Origin: RGDT01 sp964630925
GTDB lineage: Bacteria; Planctomycetota; Planctomycetia; Gemmatales; Gemmataceae
Direction: 5' to 3'
DNA length: 53,147 bases
Assembly (NCBI GenBank): GCA_964630925.1
Contig: CAZVZK010000071.1
Span: 1-53,147, forward strand
Every line of letters begins with the position of its first letter. Within the stretch, counting starts at the first letter, position 1. Of this stretch, positions 49,704 to 53,147 are shown one piece after another. Both the position numbers and the translations under genes were made by a program. A model generated the notes under the pieces. That model ran no database searches and was not told the DNA's origin. It saw only the letters and a program-made list of their open reading frames with translations.

Positions 49704-52229
49704 ATGTCGTTCCGATCCTGGCTCCGCCCCCGCCGCAGGCCGCTGCTGGAGACGCTGGAGGACCGCACCGTCCCGGCCCTGGCCGCCGCCGATTACGCCG
49801 TCGGGGCGAATCCGCAGGCCATCCTCCTCGCCGACTTCGACGGCGACGACAAGCTCGACCTCGCCGCCGCCAACGCCTCCGACAACACCGTGAGCGTCCT
49901 GCTGGGTCGCGGCGACGGCACCTTCGGCGGCGCCATCGGCTCCGCCGCCGGCACCGCGCCCGTCTCCCTGGCGTCCGGCGACTTCAACGACGACGGCAAG
50001 CTCGACCTGGTGGCCGCCGGCTCCGGGGGCCTGAGCGTCCTGCTCGGCAACGGCGACGGCTCGTTCCAGTCGCCCTCGACGATCAGCCTCGGCTCGACCC
50101 CGGCGTCCGTGGCCGTGGGCGACTTCAACGGCGACGGCAAGCTCGACCTGGCGGCCACGTCCAGCTACCAGGGGCCCGGCTACTGGGGCTGGTACGGCTA
50201 CTACCCGGGCCCCATCTCGGGCGAGGCCACGGTGCTGCTCGGCGACGGAAGCGGGTCGTTCTCGTCCGCCGGCACGGCCGCGCTCGGCTCCGGCCTGCAC
50301 GCCGCCGCCGTCGCCGCCGACTTCAACGGCGATGGCGACCTGGACTTCGCCGCCGTCAACAGCGACTACGCGACGGCCGTCATCCTGCTGGGGGACGGCA
50401 CCGGCTCGCTCGGCTCGCCGTCCAGCTACAACACCGGCTGGTACCCGCGGGCCATGACCGCGGGCGACTTCACGGGCGACGGCAAGTTCGACCTCGCCGC
50501 CGTCGGGCAGACCGTGGACATCCTGCCGGGCAACGGCGACGGCACCTTCCAGGGCGTCGTGCGGCAGTACATCGACCCCGTGGCCGTGGCCGCCGCCGAC
50601 TTCAACGGCGACGGGGATCTCGACCTGGTGACGGCCGACCCCTGGGCGGGCGTGGTGATCCACCTGGGCCGGGGCGACGGCAGCCTGTCGCCGCCCATCC
50701 GCTACTCCGCCGGCACCGGCCCGGCCGCCGTGGCGGCCGGCGACTTCAACGGCGACGGGCGGCAGGACGTGGCCGTCGCCAGCTCCGGCTCCGGCACCGT
50801 CTCGGTGCTGCTCAACAACGGCACCTGGCCGGCCCCGGACGCCCCCTCGGCCAGCATCAGCGACGCGGAGGTCGTCGAGGGCCACGACGGGACGGCCACG
50901 GCCACGTTCACCGTCACGCTGTCCGCCGCCTACGGCCAGCCCGTGCAGCTACGCTACGCCACCGCCGACGGCAGCGCCACGGCCGACGCCGACTACCGGG
51001 CGGCGACGGGGACGCTGACCTTCGCCGCCGGCACGACGAGCCAGACCTTCACCCTGCAGGTCAACGGCGACCGGGTCGCCGACCCTTACGAGTACTTCAA
51101 CGTCCTGCTGGAGTCGGACAACACGTTCATCGCGGACGGGGTGGGCTACGGGAACATCACGGACGACGAGCCCCTGGTGAGCGTCTCCGGCGCGGCCGTC
51201 ACCGAGGGCAACACGGGCACCCGCGACGCGGTGTTCACCGTCGGCCTCGACCGCCTCTACGACATCGACGTCAAGGTGTCCTGGTCCACCGCCGACGGCA
51301 GCGCCGCGGCGGGCAGCGACTACCAGCAGGCCGGCGGAGAGGTCACCATCCGCGCCGGCCAGTTGAGCGAGACGGTGAAGGTCCTGATCACCGGCGACCG
51401 CGTGGCCGAGCAGACGGAGTACGTCGAGTACGACTGGTACGGCTGGGGCTACAGCTACTTCCGCGACGACGAGTACTTCTACGTCAACCTCTCCGGCTCC
51501 GACCACGCCGCCGTCTCCGGCGGGCAGGGCACCGGGACGATCTTCGACGACGAGCCGCGCGTCTCCATCGGCGGCGCGACGGTGACGGAGGGCAACACGG
51601 GCACGAAGGCCATGACGTTCACGGTCAGCCTCGCGGCGGCCTACGACGCCCCGGTGACGGTGTCCTACGCGACGGCCGACGGCAGCGCCCTGGCGGGCAG
51701 CGACTACCAGGCGAAGTCGGGGACGGTGACGTTCGCCGCCAACACGACCACCCAGACGGTCACCGTGCAGGTCATCGGTGACCGGGCCTTCGAGTACGAC
51801 GAGACGTTCTACGTCAACCTCACGGGCGCCGGCGCCGCCGTGATCTCCAACGGCACCGGCTACGGGACGATCCAGGACGACGAGCCGCGGATCAGCATCA
51901 GCGGCGCCAGCGTCAAGGAGGGGCACAGCGGCACGCGGGTGATGAGCTTCACCGTGACGCTCGCGGCGGCCTACGACCAGACGGTGACCGTGAAGTACGC
52001 CACGCAGGACGGCACGGCGAAGGTGTCGGACAACGACTACGTGGCCGCGTCCGGCACGCTGACCTTCGCGCCCGGCGAGACCACGAAGACCATCAACGTG
52101 GTGATCAAGGGTGACAAGCGGAAGGAGTCGAACGAGTACTTCTCCGTCGTGCTGAGCGGCGCCAGCAGCAACGCGCAGATCGCGAACGCCATCGCCTGGG
52201 GCGACATCCTCGACGACGACAGGCGATGA
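49704..52229 (+). CDS. Exported FG-GAP beta-propeller and Calx-beta repeat protein
   Basis: 841 residues. The N-terminus MSFRSWLRPRRRPLLETLED then RTVPA is the planctomycete export motif (LExLEDRTVP). Residues ~28-370 carry seven DFNGDGxxDL-type FG-GAP/VCBS blades, each with a calcium-binding loop; seven blades suggests a closed propeller. Four Calx-beta domains follow (about 380-840), each with VTEGNTGT and an ending of GTIxDDEP type. Two Tyr/Trp/Gly-rich insertions occur, one in the propeller (about 154-169) and one in Calx-beta 2 (about 572-592). It is probably a calcium-binding surface or adhesion protein. AAGGAG precedes the ATG. Confidence 0.9.
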   Translation: MSFRSWLRPRRRPLLETLEDRTVPALAAADYAVGANPQAILLADFDGDDKLDLAAANASDNTVSVLLGRGDGTFGGAIGSAAGTAPVSLASGDFNDDGKLDLVAAGSGGLSVLLGNGDGSFQSPSTISLGSTPASVAVGDFNGDGKLDLAATSSYQGPGYWGWYGYYPGPISGEATVLLGDGSGSFSSAGTAALGSGLHAAAVAADFNGDGDLDFAAVNSDYATAVILLGDGTGSLGSPSSYNTGWYPRAMTAGDFTGDGKFDLAAVGQTVDILPGNGDGTFQGVVRQYIDPVAVAAADFNGDGDLDLVTADPWAGVVIHLGRGDGSLSPPIRYSAGTGPAAVAAGDFNGDGRQDVAVASSGSGTVSVLLNNGTWPAPDAPSASISDAEVVEGHDGTATATFTVTLSAAYGQPVQLRYATADGSATADADYRAATGTLTFAAGTTSQTFTLQVNGDRVADPYEYFNVLLESDNTFIADGVGYGNITDDEPLVSVSGAAVTEGNTGTRDAVFTVGLDRLYDIDVKVSWSTADGSAAAGSDYQQAGGEVTIRAGQLSETVKVLITGDRVAEQTEYVEYDWYGWGYSYFRDDEYFYVNLSGSDHAAVSGGQGTGTIFDDEPRVSIGGATVTEGNTGTKAMTFTVSLAAAYDAPVTVSYATADGSALAGSDYQAKSGTVTFAANTTTQTVTVQVIGDRAFEYDETFYVNLTGAGAAVISNGTGYGTIQDDEPRISISGASVKEGHSGTRVMSFTVTLAAAYDQTVTVKYATQDGTAKVSDNDYVAASGTLTFAPGETTKTINVVIKGDKRKESNEYFSVVLSGASSNAQIANAIAWGDILDDDRR

Positions 52230-52241
52230 AAGGAGGGCCAC

Positions 52242-53147
52242 GTGTCCACCGAGGCCGGCACCTTGTCGAGGGAGGCCGCCCCGCCCGCGGCCGAGTTCCG
52301 CTACACGCAGGACGAGGGCTTCGTGGCCCTCCTGCGGCAATTGGGGGCGTCGCTCCTGGTGACCACCTACCAGGCCAACAAGGTGCTGGCCTGCCGGGCC
52401 GCGCCCGGCGGGCTGTCGATCCTGGTGCGGACGTTCGAGCGTCCGATGGGCGCGGCCCTGGACGGCGGCCGGCTGGCGCTGGGCACGCGCACCCAGGTGT
52501 GGCTCCTGCGTGACGCCCCCGACCTGGCCCCGCTCGTCGAGCCGGCGGGACAGCACGACGCCTGCTTCCTGCCGCGCTCCAGCCACGTGACGGGGGACAT
52601 CGGCGTTCACGAGATGGCCTGGGCGGACGCCCCCGGCGGCGGCAAGGAGCTGTGGGTCGTCAACACGCGGTTCTCGTGCCTGTGCACGCTGCACCCCGAC
52701 TCCAGCTTCGTGCCGCGCTGGCGTCCGCCGTTCATCACCGCCCTGGCCGCCGAGGACCGCTGCCACCTCAACGGCCTGGCCCTGGTGGGCGGCCGCCCCG
52801 GTTACGTCACGGCGCTCGGCGAGACGGACAACAAGGACGGCTGGCGGGCGGACAAGCCCCGGGGCGGCTGCCTGATCGACGTCCGAAGCGGGGCCGTCGT
52901 CGCCCGCGGCCTGTCGATGCCGCACTCGCCGCGCTGGCACGACGGGCGGCTGTGGGTGCTGGAGTCCGGCACCGGGCGGCTGCTGCAGATCGACCCCGCC
53001 GGCGGGGGGCGGCGGGCCGTGGCCGAGGTGCCCGGCTTCACGCGCGGTCTGGCCCTGCGCGGGCCGTACGCCTTCGTCGGCCTGTCGAAGATCGGTGGAG
53101 GCCTACTTGGGCGAGCAAGGTTTGGCGGGGTAGGTGAGCCACTCGCG
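52242..53147 (+). CDS. TIGR03032-like protein, 5' part (gene cut by window end)
   Basis: Open frame from GTG 52242 to the window end, about 302 codons, with no stop. RBS AAAGGAGGG is directly upstream and the gap to the previous stop is 12 bases. SLLVTTYQANKVLACRAAPG, FERPMGAALDGGRLALGTRT, ELWVVNTRFSCLCTLHP, HLNGLALVGGRPGYVTALGE and MPHSPRWHDGRLWVLESGTG are the landmarks of the TIGR03032 family, a beta-propeller protein of unknown function. After FVGLSKI (about 53091) the expected family sequence stops and the last ~56 bases encode GGGLLGRARFGGVGEPLA, so a breakpoint may lie there. Confidence 0.8.
   Translation, partial: MSTEAGTLSREAAPPAAEFRYTQDEGFVALLRQLGASLLVTTYQANKVLACRAAPGGLSILVRTFERPMGAALDGGRLALGTRTQVWLLRDAPDLAPLVEPAGQHDACFLPRSSHVTGDIGVHEMAWADAPGGGKELWVVNTRFSCLCTLHPDSSFVPRWRPPFITALAAEDRCHLNGLALVGGRPGYVTALGETDNKDGWRADKPRGGCLIDVRSGAVVARGLSMPHSPRWHDGRLWVLESGTGRLLQIDPAGGGRRAVAEVPGFTRGLALRGPYAFVGLSKIGGGLLGRARFGGVGEPLA

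Noticed and set aside
47784..50885. 1033-codon minus-strand frame opposite the kinase-TPR and FG-GAP genes
   Set aside because: Crosses two real genes and an intergenic gap; repetitive only because it mirrors TPR and propeller repeats.
1..53147. Search for tRNA, rRNA and riboswitches
   Set aside because: No cloverleaf with a GTTCGAATC-type T-loop, no rRNA landmark and no recognisable riboswitch core was seen; ribD has no FMN-type leader in its 16-base gap.

Overview
The window is about 53 kb of very GC-rich DNA from a planctomycete, most likely a relative of Gemmata (family Gemmataceae). The evidence is in the gene families: two proteins with the TIGR02996 repeat-companion domain, a Tat-exported DUF1501 protein, a TIGR03067-type secreted protein, a DUF1570-type lipoprotein, an ECF sigma factor beside a giant Ser/Thr kinase-TPR protein, an exported FG-GAP/Calx-beta protein with the LE-x-LEDRTVP N-terminal motif, and a TIGR03032-type protein. 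I saw no rRNA, tRNA, CRISPR array or prophage. The window opens inside an isocitrate dehydrogenase gene and closes inside the TIGR03032-type gene.

Layout. 0-5 kb: 3' end of icd, two small unknown genes, a TIGR03067-type protein, an overlapping GNAT/ATP-grasp pair, a metallopeptidase-like lipoprotein and a lipase. 5-14 kb is the most rearranged part. A ~2.6 kb segment (HEAT-like exported protein plus the start of a 3-hydroxyisobutyrate dehydrogenase-type gene) occurs twice. The copies flank an Rpn/PD-(D/E)XK-type gene, a truncated dehydrogenase fragment and a small lipase fragment. It is followed by a compact run of small genes ending in a Shedu-like (DUF4263) nuclease. 13.7-23.8 kb: GAF-Ser/Thr kinase, DUF1501 protein, oligoendopeptidase F, TIGR02996 proteins, a VapBC45-like toxin-antitoxin pair, and a nucleotidyltransferase-HD fusion.

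23.9-30.6 kb is core metabolism: pyruvate dehydrogenase E1-E2-E3 (aceE, aceF, lpdA) followed by ribD. Each of the three pdh intergenic gaps carries a different long hairpin. 30.6-40.2 kb: an anchored zinc-ribbon/WD40 protein, hemW translationally coupled to an exported unknown protein, a small TPR protein, and a 1386-residue exported TPR-CHAT protein built on 16 tandem 42-residue repeats. 40.2-43.3 kb: an M24 aminopeptidase P-like gene (probably leaderless) followed by accB-accC, the biotin carrier and carboxylase of acetyl-CoA carboxylase. 43.3-53.1 kb: a Uma2-type gene, the ECF sigma factor and kinase pair, the FG-GAP/Calx-beta protein, and the partial TIGR03032-type gene.

The pdh genes make acetyl-CoA and the accBC genes commit it to fatty acid synthesis. 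Around them is typical planctomycete signalling (two Ser/Thr kinases, one ECF sigma factor) and exported repeat proteins. The strongest leads for something new are: (i) the mosaic duplication with near-identical ends and diverged centres around an Rpn-like gene; (ii) a dispersed structured repeat with inverted termini found at two loci 40 kb apart in opposite orientation; (iii) the Shedu-like nuclease coupled to a small unknown gene; (iv) the exported TPR-CHAT protein; and (v) the nucleotidyltransferase-HD fusion. All calls come from reading the sequence by eye; no database search was run.
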